A stretch of 21,419 nt of DNA. Origin: a virus. The stretch covers positions 1 through 21,419 of IMG/VR virus record IMGVR_UViG_3300032331_003181, one strand, 5' to 3'. A program made the position numbers and the translations under genes. The notes beneath the pieces are model-generated. The model had not been told where the DNA came from and made no database searches. It saw only the letters and a list, made by a program, of their open reading frames with translations. This document shows, in pieces, positions 13,661 through 21,330 of this stretch; position 1 is the first letter of the stretch, and each line of letters starts with the position of its first letter.

Positions 13661-16380
13661 TGGCATTAACTTACGATCCAACAAATAAAAAGTGGAATCT
13701 GGCACAGGAGAAAACAGACTACCCTACAAATTACCAAACTGATTTATACGCACTTAGCACGTTAAAAGTTTGGACTAAATACAAGACTGTACAAGCAGGC
13801 TCACTTAAAGGCCAAGCGCAATTTAGAACGGTTCTTGATGGTGTAGTAGTAAGTCCAACAAACCCTGGGGGCGGTTGGGAGGAAGCCGGCGATCTACCTG
13901 TTAACTACACTGCTGACGAACTTAAAAGGTTTGCGCAAAGCAAATTTGTGCTAGCCGATCCAACAAACAATCTTGAACCAGTTGCCGAGTTAAGAACTGC
14001 AGTTGAAAGCGCTGCAACCACATATAGAAATAACGCGCAAACCAACAGTATAAACACACAAAAAAACCAGGAGAACACAGCTTTAAATACTGAGAACACA
14101 AACAAAAACAACGCCTACAATACCGTCCTTGCAACAGCTAATTCAACCCAAGGGGGAGACTATGTTACACAAAGGGAGCAGATTAGAAAGCTCCAGGGTA
14201 TTAGTGATGTAACTAAATCGCAATTAGAGGATTATTTCAAAGCTTTTTACTCAACTGAAAAGTTGCAAACCTGGGATGCAAACCTGGGAGCAAAACCGCA
14301 GTACGGCGACTTTGATCCAAAGTACTACAAATCAATCAACCCAGATGTAGAACAAAAGTGGAAAGCTGCAATTGCTAATGATGATATTGACATTACCCAA
14401 AGGTATTCTGAAAACTCTTATTACCTTCAGCACTACACCTCCCAAGGGAAGGCGGCTGGGATGCGTGGCAATGCCGCAGAACAAACAACAGCAGCAAACC
14501 AATACCTGGAACGCAAGCCAACCGATGCCGACATTCAGGCTGCCCGTAGCCTCCAGCTAGGCCTTAATACTGACACGCAAACTGAACGTCTCTTGGCAGT
14601 ACCCGAGGTTTCTGCTGAATGGGATAAAGCAAAAGCAGGTGATCAATACTGGAAAACACTTGGCAAAGAGAAGTTCTTAAACCCAGAGAAACCTGATGAA
14701 TTTGCTGCACTGTTCCGTTTGTCCCAGCGACCAGAAGACAAACAAGTAAGTTTTGCTTACAACTTGAATGCTGGGTATGGCGTCACGGAATTAGAAGATG
14801 CAGTAAACCAAGCTGTTGGCGAAAAAGCAACAGTAGACGCAAAGAAATTTGGTGCGTTAACTCAAAATGTTTTAAAAGACACCATTGAACAAATGAAGAA
14901 GGCCAAGGGAAAAGAACAAATGCTTGGCCTTATGCAAGGTTTCTCCGGCTTTGGAGAAATTATGGACATCAACAAAGAACTAAGCAACAGCATCCTTGGT
15001 GATTCTGGGGTTGGTGGTATTCTTTCTTTTACGTCCGGCAAGGCGTCCCAGGATTCCCTGGAGAAAAGCCTTCAAAACATAACAGGTGTCAACAACAGCA
15101 CCACCTACAACTGGCAACAATGGTTTGATACGGAGCTAAAGAAGAAGTACGAACAAGAAGTTGAACTTGGTTATAGCACCGAGGCAGCAAAAGACACCAT
15201 CAAAGTTGAAGCGCAGTTTGCAAGGGATTTCATGGATAAGTACTTGATCCCACGTTTTAACACCTCCCGTTCAATCAGTGAATTCACGGAGTACCTTGAT
15301 GTTCGGCAAAAAGAGCAAAACCCGTTCCAAACGCAGGACATGCTGAACGCTGTTAGTCGGATTGCCAATTTACGTTCTGAAGATTTTTTGAAGAACGTTC
15401 AAAATACTGCCGACCGTTACTTTAATGCCGACTTCTATTTCAATCCCACTGGAGACAAAGCGCGGGTCGATGCTTACTCGCAGCAAGCTCAGGCAGTAGC
15501 AGATGATTGGGAAAAGGCAAAAGCTGGTGATGAATACTGGGCGAGCCAGGCGTATCGTTTTGGTATTGATGATCTAAATAACAAAGAACAATTTGCGCGA
15601 ATGCATTTCCAGGTAAAAGGAAAAGGCTTGGGATACGACCCGGCGGAAGACGTATTAAACGCAGGAAAAGTGCAAGATGAAATCTACAATAAAATCTTGC
15701 CTTCTCTTAAAGAAGAAGCATTAAAACAGGGATCAATCTTTGGTCAATTCATTACGCCAGAAGAGTTTGCCGATGAGATGTTGCAGGGCCTAGACCCAAC
15801 GGATAAAGCTACTTGGCAAAAAGCACTGGATGCCGTTGGCCTAAAAGATTTCCAAGGGGACCTGGGTGAATTTAAAGACTTAGTTGCAGAAACACTACGC
15901 ACGGGTTCCGCACAACAAATCAGAGAGCAGATCAAATACCTGAATGAAAAAGGCGAGAAGCCTACTCAAAAAGTTTTAGGTGTTGATTACATTGAAAGGC
16001 CCGAAGATTACAAAACGGACTCGATCAAATCAGAAACAGAAATGTACAAAGTCTTTCAACAAGCTGGTTACAAGGGCACAGAAGATGAGTTTTATACTGA
16101 CTTGTTCCCCGATACGGACCGAAGTGAGCAACAGCTTCTCACCAAAGCGGGCGCAGGCAGCGCCCTTCAGTTAAAAGGACTTGATTTAAGTGACCCATTC
16201 GCATCCCTTGGTACTATTCAAGGTTTCTTTGGTGATGAGGACACCGATACAACTGATGAAACAACCACCAAAGAAAAAAGTATCTTTAACTTAGGATTGG
16301 ATGATGAAGAAACAAGCTACAAATCAAAGACAGGTAGCCAAATCTTGGGTGAATTTACATCAATGTTTAAAGGATTTTAA
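13660..16380 (+). CDS. 906-residue internal or ejected virion protein candidate with internal repeats
   Basis: The largest gene in the window. It is hydrophilic and mostly helical, rich in Lys, Glu, Gln and Ala, without membrane segments or signal peptide. Residues ~120-160 are a coiled-coil-like Asn/Gln/Thr stretch. Residues 218-265 resemble the bacterial 'FDPxYYxxxNPDV...HYxxxGxxxG' module common in surface and S-layer-associated proteins. A unit containing D/E-W-x-KAKAGD-x-YW occurs twice, at Trp321 and Trp617. The acidic, Thr-rich C-terminus (~860-880) precedes a short final helix. It is coupled to the HNH gene by TAATG and to the next gene by TAATG. Length and composition suit an internal core, ejected or tape-like protein, but no family was recognised. 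Confidence 0.65.
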   Translation: MALTYDPTNKKWNLAQEKTDYPTNYQTDLYALSTLKVWTKYKTVQAGSLKGQAQFRTVLDGVVVSPTNPGGGWEEAGDLPVNYTADELKRFAQSKFVLADPTNNLEPVAELRTAVESAATTYRNNAQTNSINTQKNQENTALNTENTNKNNAYNTVLATANSTQGGDYVTQREQIRKLQGISDVTKSQLEDYFKAFYSTEKLQTWDANLGAKPQYGDFDPKYYKSINPDVEQKWKAAIANDDIDITQRYSENSYYLQHYTSQGKAAGMRGNAAEQTTAANQYLERKPTDADIQAARSLQLGLNTDTQTERLLAVPEVSAEWDKAKAGDQYWKTLGKEKFLNPEKPDEFAALFRLSQRPEDKQVSFAYNLNAGYGVTELEDAVNQAVGEKATVDAKKFGALTQNVLKDTIEQMKKAKGKEQMLGLMQGFSGFGEIMDINKELSNSILGDSGVGGILSFTSGKASQDSLEKSLQNITGVNNSTTYNWQQWFDTELKKKYEQEVELGYSTEAAKDTIKVEAQFARDFMDKYLIPRFNTSRSISEFTEYLDVRQKEQNPFQTQDMLNAVSRIANLRSEDFLKNVQNTADRYFNADFYFNPTGDKARVDAYSQQAQAVADDWEKAKAGDEYWASQAYRFGIDDLNNKEQFARMHFQVKGKGLGYDPAEDVLNAGKVQDEIYNKILPSLKEEALKQGSIFGQFITPEEFADEMLQGLDPTDKATWQKALDAVGLKDFQGDLGEFKDLVAETLRTGSAQQIREQIKYLNEKGEKPTQKVLGVDYIERPEDYKTDSIKSETEMYKVFQQAGYKGTEDEFYTDLFPDTDRSEQQLLTKAGAGSALQLKGLDLSDPFASLGTIQGFFGDEDTDTTDETTTKEKSIFNLGLDDEETSYKSKTGSQILGEFTSMFKGF

Positions 16381-16667
16381 TGTCTGACAAACATAAAAAA
16401 GCCGCTGTTGCCGCTAAAAGATACCAAAAGGACAAGATGGCTTGCAATAAGCCGCAGCGGGCGCCAAAGGGAGATAAGCATAAGTATGTTGTCAAGGGGT
16501 GCCAGGATGGGAAAGAGGGTATTTTGCGGTTTGGCCTACGTGGTTACGAAGATTATCTGTCACACCACGACGAAGAAAGACGTGCTAACTTTAAGGCCAG
16601 GCACAACTGCTCCGAGAAGAAGGACAAACTGACTCCCGGCTATTGGGCCTGTAATTACAACTGGTGA
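16380..16667 (+). CDS. Small basic protein with a Cys/His/Trp C-terminal motif
   Basis: A 95-residue Lys/Arg-rich protein whose start overlaps the previous stop (TAATG). The C-terminal part 'FKARHNCSEKKDKLTPGYWA' followed by CNYNW resembles a motif (R/KARHxC...K..P.YWxC..W) that I associate with small proteins of T4-like cyanophages and pelagiphages, though this cannot be checked here. Spaced Cys and His residues could bind metal. A DNA- or RNA-binding virion or accessory role is possible; function unknown. Confidence 0.65.
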   Translation: MSDKHKKAAVAAKRYQKDKMACNKPQRAPKGDKHKYVVKGCQDGKEGILRFGLRGYEDYLSHHDEERRANFKARHNCSEKKDKLTPGYWACNYNW

Positions 16668-16672
16668 TTTCC

Positions 16673-16798
16673 ATGGCCAAACCAAAGTCCACCTCAGTCT
16701 CCAAAATTGAATCCCGCCCTAAAAAGACTCGTCAAGGACAGGGGCAACACTCACTTCCTAATCACGGACGCAAACAAACACGCGGCCAAGGTAAGTAA
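16673..16798 (+). CDS. 41-residue very basic protein
   Basis: ATG 16673 to TAA 16798 gives a protein starting MAKPKSTSVSKIESRPKKT and ending HGRKQTRGQGK. It contains about 10 Lys/Arg and several Gln/Gly/Ser residues and is probably disordered. It begins 5 nt after the previous stop, fills the spacer completely and keeps the basic character of the preceding gene. Similar tiny basic proteins with an (R/K)-x-RGQG ending occur in marine phages, to my recollection. It may bind nucleic acid or be packaged with DNA. It is easy to miss because of its length. Confidence 0.6.
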   Translation: MAKPKSTSVSKIESRPKKTRQGQGQHSLPNHGRKQTRGQGK

Positions 16799-16812
16799 AT
16801 TGTGTATGATTG

Positions 16813-16832
16813 GGAGTAACTAATGTTACTCC
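16813..16832 (+). repeat. Perfect 8-bp stem-loop 1 nt before the lysozyme start
   Basis: GGAGTAAC 16813-16820 and GTTACTCC 16825-16832 enclose a TAAT loop; ATG follows at 16834. The only Shine-Dalgarno-like GGAG is buried in the 5' arm, 17 nt from the start. A TATGAT (-10-like) lies at 16805-16810. A structure-controlled start for a lysis gene is plausible. Confidence 0.55.
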
Positions 16833-16833
16833 T

Positions 16834-17493
16834 ATGTCGGATCTTTCCGCTGCGCTTAATCTGATCAGGAAATACGAAGGTTTTAACGAACAAGCTTTCG
16901 CAGATCTTCACACAGGGAAAGATCCGTACACCATTGGTTACGGCACACAGTTTTACCCTGACGGCTCTCCTGTCAAACGTGGTCAACGTTGCAGCCCACA
17001 AAAAGCACTGGAGTTGTTATTCCACGAAACAAATATCATTGACACCCAGCTGCTAAAGCAAAACCTGGGCCTTGATGACGGCATGCGTCAGGCCTTGATT
17101 TCTTTCATTCACTCCATCGGCTGGGAACCTTTTCTTTACAGCGCCATTATCGATTGCATTGAACACGAAGACTACTGCGGTGCCACAAGGGAAATGGGCC
17201 GGTGGATCTTCAATGCTGATCATCAAGTCGTAGGTAATCTCCTGGATCGACGCCGAGAAGAAATCAACTTGTTCCTCCAAGGAGTTGATGCAAATCCCTG
17301 GGCCTCTACCGAGGTATTGTTAACAGCATTCCGTAATTACACCGCAGCACCGCATCAGGTGAAAGCAGTGCGACGTTTGGAAGAACTCATGAGTCCATAC
17401 ATCCTGGCAGAGTTTGGAAACAACTTCCGTATTGATGAAAACCCTTGGTTTGATTTTAACGACCAAGAAGCAGATCTTCTGTCCGCCAGCTAG
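16834..17493 (+). CDS. Endolysin, T4-type lysozyme (GH24)
   Basis: From ATG 16834 the protein has 219 residues and begins MSDLSAALNLIRKYEG. The catalytic triad of T4-type lysozymes (E11/D20/T26) is matched by Glu15, Asp24 and Thr33 in 'YEGFNEQAFAD...GKDPYTIGYGT', with three extra residues before the Thr and Thr38 replacing the following His. The enzyme hydrolyses the N-acetylmuramic acid to N-acetylglucosamine bond of peptidoglycan and would release progeny at the end of infection. An in-frame TTG at 16810 would extend it through the hairpin but is less likely. There is no signal peptide, so a holin is expected, but none was found nearby. The C-terminal ~80 residues extend beyond the minimal T4 enzyme. 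Confidence 0.85.
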   Translation: MSDLSAALNLIRKYEGFNEQAFADLHTGKDPYTIGYGTQFYPDGSPVKRGQRCSPQKALELLFHETNIIDTQLLKQNLGLDDGMRQALISFIHSIGWEPFLYSAIIDCIEHEDYCGATREMGRWIFNADHQVVGNLLDRRREEINLFLQGVDANPWASTEVLLTAFRNYTAAPHQVKAVRRLEELMSPYILAEFGNNFRIDENPWFDFNDQEADLLSAS

Positions 17494-17517
17494 CATTAGA
17501 ATAATTGCAACACGCAA

Positions 17518-17823
17518 ATGAAGGCTGGAATGGAGAGATCAGTCGAACCCAGGGAATTTGAACTCCCGTTGGAATTGCAGTTCTCCATGCGCAAGGCAGA
17601 ACTTGCAGCGCAAGAGATGACATGGGATGAATTGCTGTACGCACTTCTGAACCTCTACCACCAGCGCCTGATGGAGTGGTATGCCATCAAAGATATCCTC
17701 GCAGCAGAAAACATCTCGATTGACTTCGACATTCCCACCGACTTGGAATTAGCAGAACTCGCCGCCGCTTGTATTGGCGACGACGAGGATGACGAAGACG
17801 AAGATGAGCTTCAACCGTTTTGA
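17518..17823 (+). CDS. nblA: NblA-like phycobilisome-degradation protein with an acidic C-terminal extension
   Basis: A 101-residue protein. Residues 14-62 ('FELPLELQFSMR...EMTWDELLYALLNLYHQRLM...KDIL') match the NblA pattern: an LxLExQF-x-R start, a polar turn with Met and Ser/Thr-Trp/Arg, and a long helix ending in L..LY.Q.M...... NblA (~60 residues) is a cyanobacterial adaptor that brings phycobiliproteins to the Clp protease; phage copies are known in freshwater and marine cyanophages. Here ~40 more residues end in an Asp/Glu run (88-98). TAGAAT at 17499-17504 may be its promoter -10. Its 3' end overlaps the converging DUF3310 gene by 13 nt. Confidence 0.75.
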   Translation: MKAGMERSVEPREFELPLELQFSMRKAELAAQEMTWDELLYALLNLYHQRLMEWYAIKDILAAENISIDFDIPTDLELAELAAACIGDDEDDEDEDELQPF

Positions 17824-18302
17824 GCTTCGTCCAAATCAATAAGGCGGTTGAGGTACCACTGTGCCTTCTTCAGTGATTCTGTCCCGCCTTTATGCTTCTC
17901 ACGCCAGATATACTTTATGCAGTTGCCCTTGCAGTAACCACGGAATTCTTCGGTGGTTAAAGCTGCCTCAATGGCTTCAATCGTTTCGATGCCCCCATCG
18001 GTGTAATGAGAAGGATGGTTAACCACATCCTCCTGGAGCACCGGAGCTTTTTCTTTCGTTAACCAGGGCACAGGACAAATGCCGTCCTTGCAGTCAGAAT
18101 CGTCTGTTACCGGCTCAAACCACGACGCTTGCGTGATTGCTCCAGCATCTCCTCGCTGGGCCCCTCCAGGTCCAGCACTAACGCCCTGGGTTTCGGTGAT
18201 GCCCCCATCTGCAGGCCCTCCTCCATTGACGGAATGTACCCCGTCGTTCCAGGCCGTTGCCCCTCTAGATGCAGTGGATTCCTTTCCTGCCCCTGTTGAC
18301 AT
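17811..18302 (-). CDS. DUF3310 protein (T7 gp1.7-like nucleotide-kinase-related); start uncertain
   Basis: The C-terminal ~65 residues are a clear DUF3310 domain: 'VNHPSHYTDGGIETIEAIEA', then 'FRGYCKGNCIKYIWREKHKG' and 'LKKAQWYLNRLID'. The family includes T7 gp1.7, a nucleotide kinase, and is common in cyanophages. It would act in dNTP supply. The frame stays open upstream to an ATG at 18302, but the first ~65 residues are Gly/Ala/Ser-rich and overlap the previous gene's last 196 nt in another frame. A GTG at 18071 gives an 86-residue protein that avoids the overlap. The domain is certain; the N-terminus is not. Confidence 0.8.
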   Translation of the reverse strand: MSTGAGKESTASRGATAWNDGVHSVNGGGPADGGITETQGVSAGPGGAQRGDAGAITQASWFEPVTDDSDCKDGICPVPWLTKEKAPVLQEDVVNHPSHYTDGGIETIEAIEAALTTEEFRGYCKGNCIKYIWREKHKGGTESLKKAQWYLNRLIDLDEAQNG

Positions 18303-18448
18303 GCGACCAAGCCTCGGTTGTACATATCCATTAATGGTACATCATTTGTCTCGTTGTCGAGCGGTGCACCAAAATCTTCTTCGCTGAGGCAGCGGCACTT
18401 TACTTCGTCTTGAATGAAGCTATCTAAGAAACCTGCGACGCCATGCAT
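18107..18448 (-). CDS. Unrecognised 113-residue protein of the minus-strand operon
   Basis: Starts MHGVAGFLDSFIQDEVKC and continues with an acidic, ordered-looking N-terminal half ('LSEEDFGAPLDNETNDVPLM'). The second half is charged and possibly helical ('RALVLDLEGPSEEMLEQSRK'). It precedes DUF3310 and overlaps the open upstream part of that frame. Its even amino-acid composition makes it the more likely true product of 18107-18302. No family was recognised. It diverges from the plus-strand gene at 18490, with a 41-nt gap between them. Confidence 0.6.
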   Translation of the reverse strand: MHGVAGFLDSFIQDEVKCRCLSEEDFGAPLDNETNDVPLMDMYNRGLVACQQGQERNPLHLEGQRPGTTGYIPSMEEGLQMGASPKPRALVLDLEGPSEEMLEQSRKRRGLSR

Positions 18449-18489
18449 GGCGAATACCCTGGTTGATTTATTGCTTCTACAATGATACT

Positions 18490-18861
18490 ATGGCAAAATT
18501 CTTTGACCCCAATTACGATCCAACGGCTGACGCTGGTACGTCAGGGGCTGAGGTTACTGACCTTAATCCTGAACAGGCGTACGATACAGATTTGCGTCGT
18601 TTTCCGTCAGAAGAAAGACAAGCTGTTGAGTCATTAAACGATAATCAAGATCGCGTTGGTAAGTTCTTCAGGGCAGCTAAAACTGCTGGGGCATACAGAC
18701 AAAGAGCAGGTATTGCTGAACCGACCATTCGAGGTAAAACCCCAAGAACAGAAGCAACAATGGATGGTGTTGCACTGCCAAGTATGGGGGATACAATTGG
18801 ACGAGCCGGAAGTACCGGCTACGCCCGTAAACCTGGACCAAGCTTTGGTAAGCAATACTAA
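18490..18861 (+). CDS. Small plus-strand protein inside the minus-strand operon
   Basis: A 123-residue protein, ATG 18490. It is rich in Gly, Arg, Thr and Asp and probably flexible: 'KFFDPNYDPTADAGTSGAE' at the start, a charged middle with a possible helix ('RVGKFFRAAKTAGAYRQRAG') and a Gly/Pro-rich basic end. TGATACT directly precedes the start, so the mRNA may be almost leaderless, and no ribosome site is seen. Its stop overlaps the stop end of the converging dCTP deaminase gene by 4 nt. Composition suggests a virion protein, placed oddly among early-type genes; function unknown. Confidence 0.6.
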   Translation: MAKFFDPNYDPTADAGTSGAEVTDLNPEQAYDTDLRRFPSEERQAVESLNDNQDRVGKFFRAAKTAGAYRQRAGIAEPTIRGKTPRTEATMDGVALPSMGDTIGRAGSTGYARKPGPSFGKQY

Positions 18862-19445
18862 ACCTGGGAGAACACAACGGTTTTTGGTTGATCTTGATAC
18901 TTACCCTTCCGGTCCTGGTAAGTAACTTCACAACGGCTGCCAGTGTGGAACAACAGCTGAGTAATTCCCTCATTCGCATAAATGCGATTGAATAAACCAG
19001 TGCAGTTACTGATTTCAAGCGTAAGGTAACCCTCCCATCCGGCTTCGGCAGGCGTGATGTTTACCATGATCCCCGACCGTGCATACGTAGATTTACCAAC
19101 AGCTACAACACTGATGTTGTCAGGGAGTTTCAAACGTTCATGCGCTACGCCAAGACAGTAGCCGTACGGCGGCAGCAAGAAGTATTGACCACGTTCGTCC
19201 TCCCGCAGATCCGCTGGCTTCAAAATGTCTGGATCAAAATTCTTAGGGTCACAATCTCCAGCTTGTACACGGCCAAAAATCAGGCACTGACTAGGTGACA
19301 GGCGAATGTCATATCCGTACGAACTGAGGCCGTAACTGAGAAGCTTCCGTCCATTCTCCTTGCTTACCAAATGATCCACAAATGGATCAATCATCCCATG
19401 TTCAAGGGCCTGCTCACGAATTTCCCAGTCGGCAAGGATGCTCAT
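18858..19445 (-). CDS. dcd: dCTP deaminase
   Basis: A 195-residue enzyme converting dCTP to dUTP and ammonia, which feeds dTMP synthesis during phage replication. The N-terminal 'LLSYGLSSYGYDIRLS' is the family's highly conserved substrate-pocket segment. Downstream, 'GKSTYARSGIMVNITPAEAG' and 'WEGYLTLEISN' contain the Ser/Arg and the Glu of the catalytic core. Length is typical of a homotrimeric Dcd. It is the clearest metabolic gene of the minus-strand operon. No Dut or ThyX is seen in the window, so the next step is encoded elsewhere or by the host. Confidence 0.93.
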   Translation of the reverse strand: MSILADWEIREQALEHGMIDPFVDHLVSKENGRKLLSYGLSSYGYDIRLSPSQCLIFGRVQAGDCDPKNFDPDILKPADLREDERGQYFLLPPYGYCLGVAHERLKLPDNISVVAVGKSTYARSGIMVNITPAEAGWEGYLTLEISNCTGLFNRIYANEGITQLLFHTGSRCEVTYQDRKGKYQDQPKTVVFSQV

Positions 19446-19477
19446 AATTCCTTTTAATCCTTTTCACTCTAGAGAAA

Positions 19478-20065
19478 TTAACAGAGAATGTGCCCCCTCG
19501 GCTCGTAAATATCCTTAAAACGTTCGATTGCTTTCCCCGTATCTTCCATGGGGGGCAGGTACACCAATAGTGAGGTACACGTTTTATGCACACCAACGCC
19601 TGTGCTTTTGCGAACTGTTAACGTTGGTGGCGTCCGCAAGATGCAGATGGGAAAATCAAAGATCTTAAACTCGTAACGAATCATGTCCGGGCAGTTGGTA
19701 AAGTACAAGCCCTGACTTACTTCTCTCGCCAACCAGCTGCGGTACAGCTTTCGGAACCACACCGCATGTGACGATGTCAAGGTTGGAGAAGAAGACCGGG
19801 TCATCTTCCAACGTTCATTCTTCTTGTCCCAGAAGTATGCACCGCTGGGAGGAAAGACGTAAACCTTGCCGTACCACGTTTGGCAATTCAACCCATCGTC
19901 AGATGGAGTGAAATACTTCTTAGCATCGACATATTCATTTGCAAAATCTGAGCTGGCAACATCAAGATCAATACCCTCCATCAGGGCATGCGCTGCTGAA
20001 ACCAAGTCAGAACTTGTGATTAACTCACGATCTTCTGCGTGAGCTTTAATGTTTTCAATTGCCAT
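19478..20065 (-). CDS. Dam-like DNA N6-adenine methyltransferase relative with altered catalytic motif
   Basis: A 195-residue protein resembling phage Dam-type methyltransferases (PF05869). Residues 31-75 give the family block: 'IDLDVASSDFANEYVDAKKY' (SAM-binding Asp region), 'FTPSDDGL' and 'WYGKVYVFPPSG'. In active enzymes the last element is D/N-PP-Y/F; here it reads Phe71-Pro-Pro-Ser74. The C-terminal half ('LYFTNCPDMIRYEFKIFDFP') is also family-like. If the altered motif abolishes catalysis, the protein could bind DNA or SAM without methylating, or act on other bases. Its start overlaps the stop of the 20065-20451 gene by 1 nt. Confidence 0.65.
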   Translation of the reverse strand: MAIENIKAHAEDRELITSSDLVSAAHALMEGIDLDVASSDFANEYVDAKKYFTPSDDGLNCQTWYGKVYVFPPSGAYFWDKKNERWKMTRSSSPTLTSSHAVWFRKLYRSWLAREVSQGLYFTNCPDMIRYEFKIFDFPICILRTPPTLTVRKSTGVGVHKTCTSLLVYLPPMEDTGKAIERFKDIYEPRGHILC

Positions 20066-20451
20066 CAGTCTTCTGACACCTTCGTGTAGTCGACTTCCAA
20101 ATAGCGCATTCCTGCTGCATCATTGATGATGTAACCAGCCTTTTCCGTTGGATCAATTTTCTGTGCGGCATTGAGGATACGCCTAAATGTCTCAGCTAAA
20201 TCACCATCATTACCGCGCTCGCACTCCTCTTGCGCTGAGTGCATCTCCTTTAGCGTCATGAAGAACATCGAACGGTCGGAGTTGTCGGGCTGAAACACCA
20301 TCACCCCTGGACCTTCATGCTCCCACATTTTGCAATAATGCTGCCCCATGTCACCAAGGATCAACTTGATGGTGGCATCAAGCATCTTGGCTTTCGTTTG
20401 ATCAAGCTCAGGACCGATCACCGATGCGATCAACTTTTCACGACGGCTCAT
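20065..20451 (-). CDS. Unrecognised 128-residue early-region protein
   Basis: A soluble, charged protein without low-complexity stretches. N-terminal helices ('SRREKLIASVIGPELDQTKA') precede a middle with 'MWEHEGPGVMVFQPDNSDRS', and a C-terminal segment, 'DPTEKAGYIINDAAGMRYLE', suggests a compact fold. It is coupled by short overlaps to both neighbours, so it belongs to the same transcript. No domain was recognised. Confidence 0.7.
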   Translation of the reverse strand: MSRREKLIASVIGPELDQTKAKMLDATIKLILGDMGQHYCKMWEHEGPGVMVFQPDNSDRSMFFMTLKEMHSAQEECERGNDGDLAETFRRILNAAQKIDPTEKAGYIINDAAGMRYLEVDYTKVSED

Positions 20452-20905
20452 TTTTGATCAACCCCTGCTTGATTAGTGCTTCCAGTAGTTTATTGGTTGG
20501 TTTGTACAAGACAACCATCTTGCCCAGGATACCGCGTTTTTTTACGAGGCGTCCAGTATCGTCCTTCAGTTTTTCAAATTCTCCTGAACGGATCAGATAT
20601 TCTGCCACACAACGTAGCCGTCGTTTAAGTGGCAATTCAGCTTGCGGGAATTTGCCGCAGATCGTATCAGGTGTTAAGTCCTGGAACGCAAGACGCAAAC
20701 GATTGGCAAGTGTCATGCCAAAGTTCGCATCTTCTTCTTCATAATTTTTTAAGTTTTCCAGGTATCTTTGCAGGCACCCGTCATCAAAAGATCCTTCGGG
20801 TGGTAAGAACATTTCCACTTGATCCGCCAGTGATGCTGGCAATACTTCCCTGTAATTGACCAGGGTTACAACCTCAGTTTCAATCCCGTGAAATCTGTGC
20901 GGCAT
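20438..20905 (-). CDS. Unrecognised 155-residue early-region protein, possibly helical DNA-binding
   Basis: A mostly helical, charged protein. Residues ~60-120 have alternating basic and hydrophobic positions ('LANRLRLAFQDLTPDTIC', 'ELPLKRRLRCVAEYLIRSGE') and could form a winged helix. The C-terminus ends 'LLEALIKQGLIKNEPS'. It overlaps the gene downstream in the operon by 14 nt, and its ATG overlaps the HTH gene's stop by 1 nt. A regulatory or DNA-binding role is a guess from composition and linkage. Confidence 0.68.
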   Translation of the reverse strand: MPHRFHGIETEVVTLVNYREVLPASLADQVEMFLPPEGSFDDGCLQRYLENLKNYEEEDANFGMTLANRLRLAFQDLTPDTICGKFPQAELPLKRRLRCVAEYLIRSGEFEKLKDDTGRLVKKRGILGKMVVLYKPTNKLLEALIKQGLIKNEPS

Positions 20906-21330
20906 TATACGAGACGATCAGGGTTAGTTGTTTTATATTTCGTCGACCGTGCACCGGTGCTGCCAATAAAATCCCAGAGATCACTTTGGCGATTCTTGCA
21001 GAATGCTTGGATCATCTGGTTCCACGGGATGCGAATAACCGCTTTACGATTGGGATCTGGCGAAATATTGACGTAGTGAACACCTTCTACCCAACCCTTG
21101 TCAGGAGTCTTACGTCCGATAGAAATCCAATTTCTGATTGTTTGATCGGATACGTTCAACCGCTTGGCACACTCCTCAGTTGATACGTATTCATCTGCGT
21201 AAATCTGAGGATTCAAGATATTTGTTTCATCTTCTCCGTAACGACTGTGCCACATTGACGAAAGGATGTTGCGAATACCCTTGAGTTCAGTAGCAATATC
21301 CTCCAAACCTTTTCGTAAGCCGTAGTTCAT
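20905..21330 (-). CDS. Helix-turn-helix DNA-binding protein heading the minus-strand operon
   Basis: A 141-residue protein. Residues ~48-70 ('YVSTEECAKRLNVSDQTIRN') are an excisionase/MerR-type HTH, followed by a wing with 'GVHYVNISPDPNRKAVIRIP' and a helical, basic C-terminus. The layout matches the smaller protein at 12935-13153. AGAGAGGATT precedes its ATG on the minus strand, a good ribosome site. As the first gene of the early-type operon it is likely a phage transcriptional regulator. Confidence 0.75.
   Translation of the reverse strand: MNYGLRKGLEDIATELKGIRNILSSMWHSRYGEDETNILNPQIYADEYVSTEECAKRLNVSDQTIRNWISIGRKTPDKGWVEGVHYVNISPDPNRKAVIRIPWNQMIQAFCKNRQSDLWDFIGSTGARSTKYKTTNPDRLV

Noticed and set aside
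16810-16833. Upstream TTG start for the lysozyme
   Set aside because: It would translate the perfect hairpin as eight extra residues and lacks a ribosome site; the ATG at 16834 places Glu15, Asp24 and Thr33 at normal distances from the N-terminus.
18677-19018. 113-codon minus-strand frame near the dCTP deaminase gene
   Set aside because: It overlaps the 3' end of the clearly real deaminase gene in another frame and has no domain or start signal.
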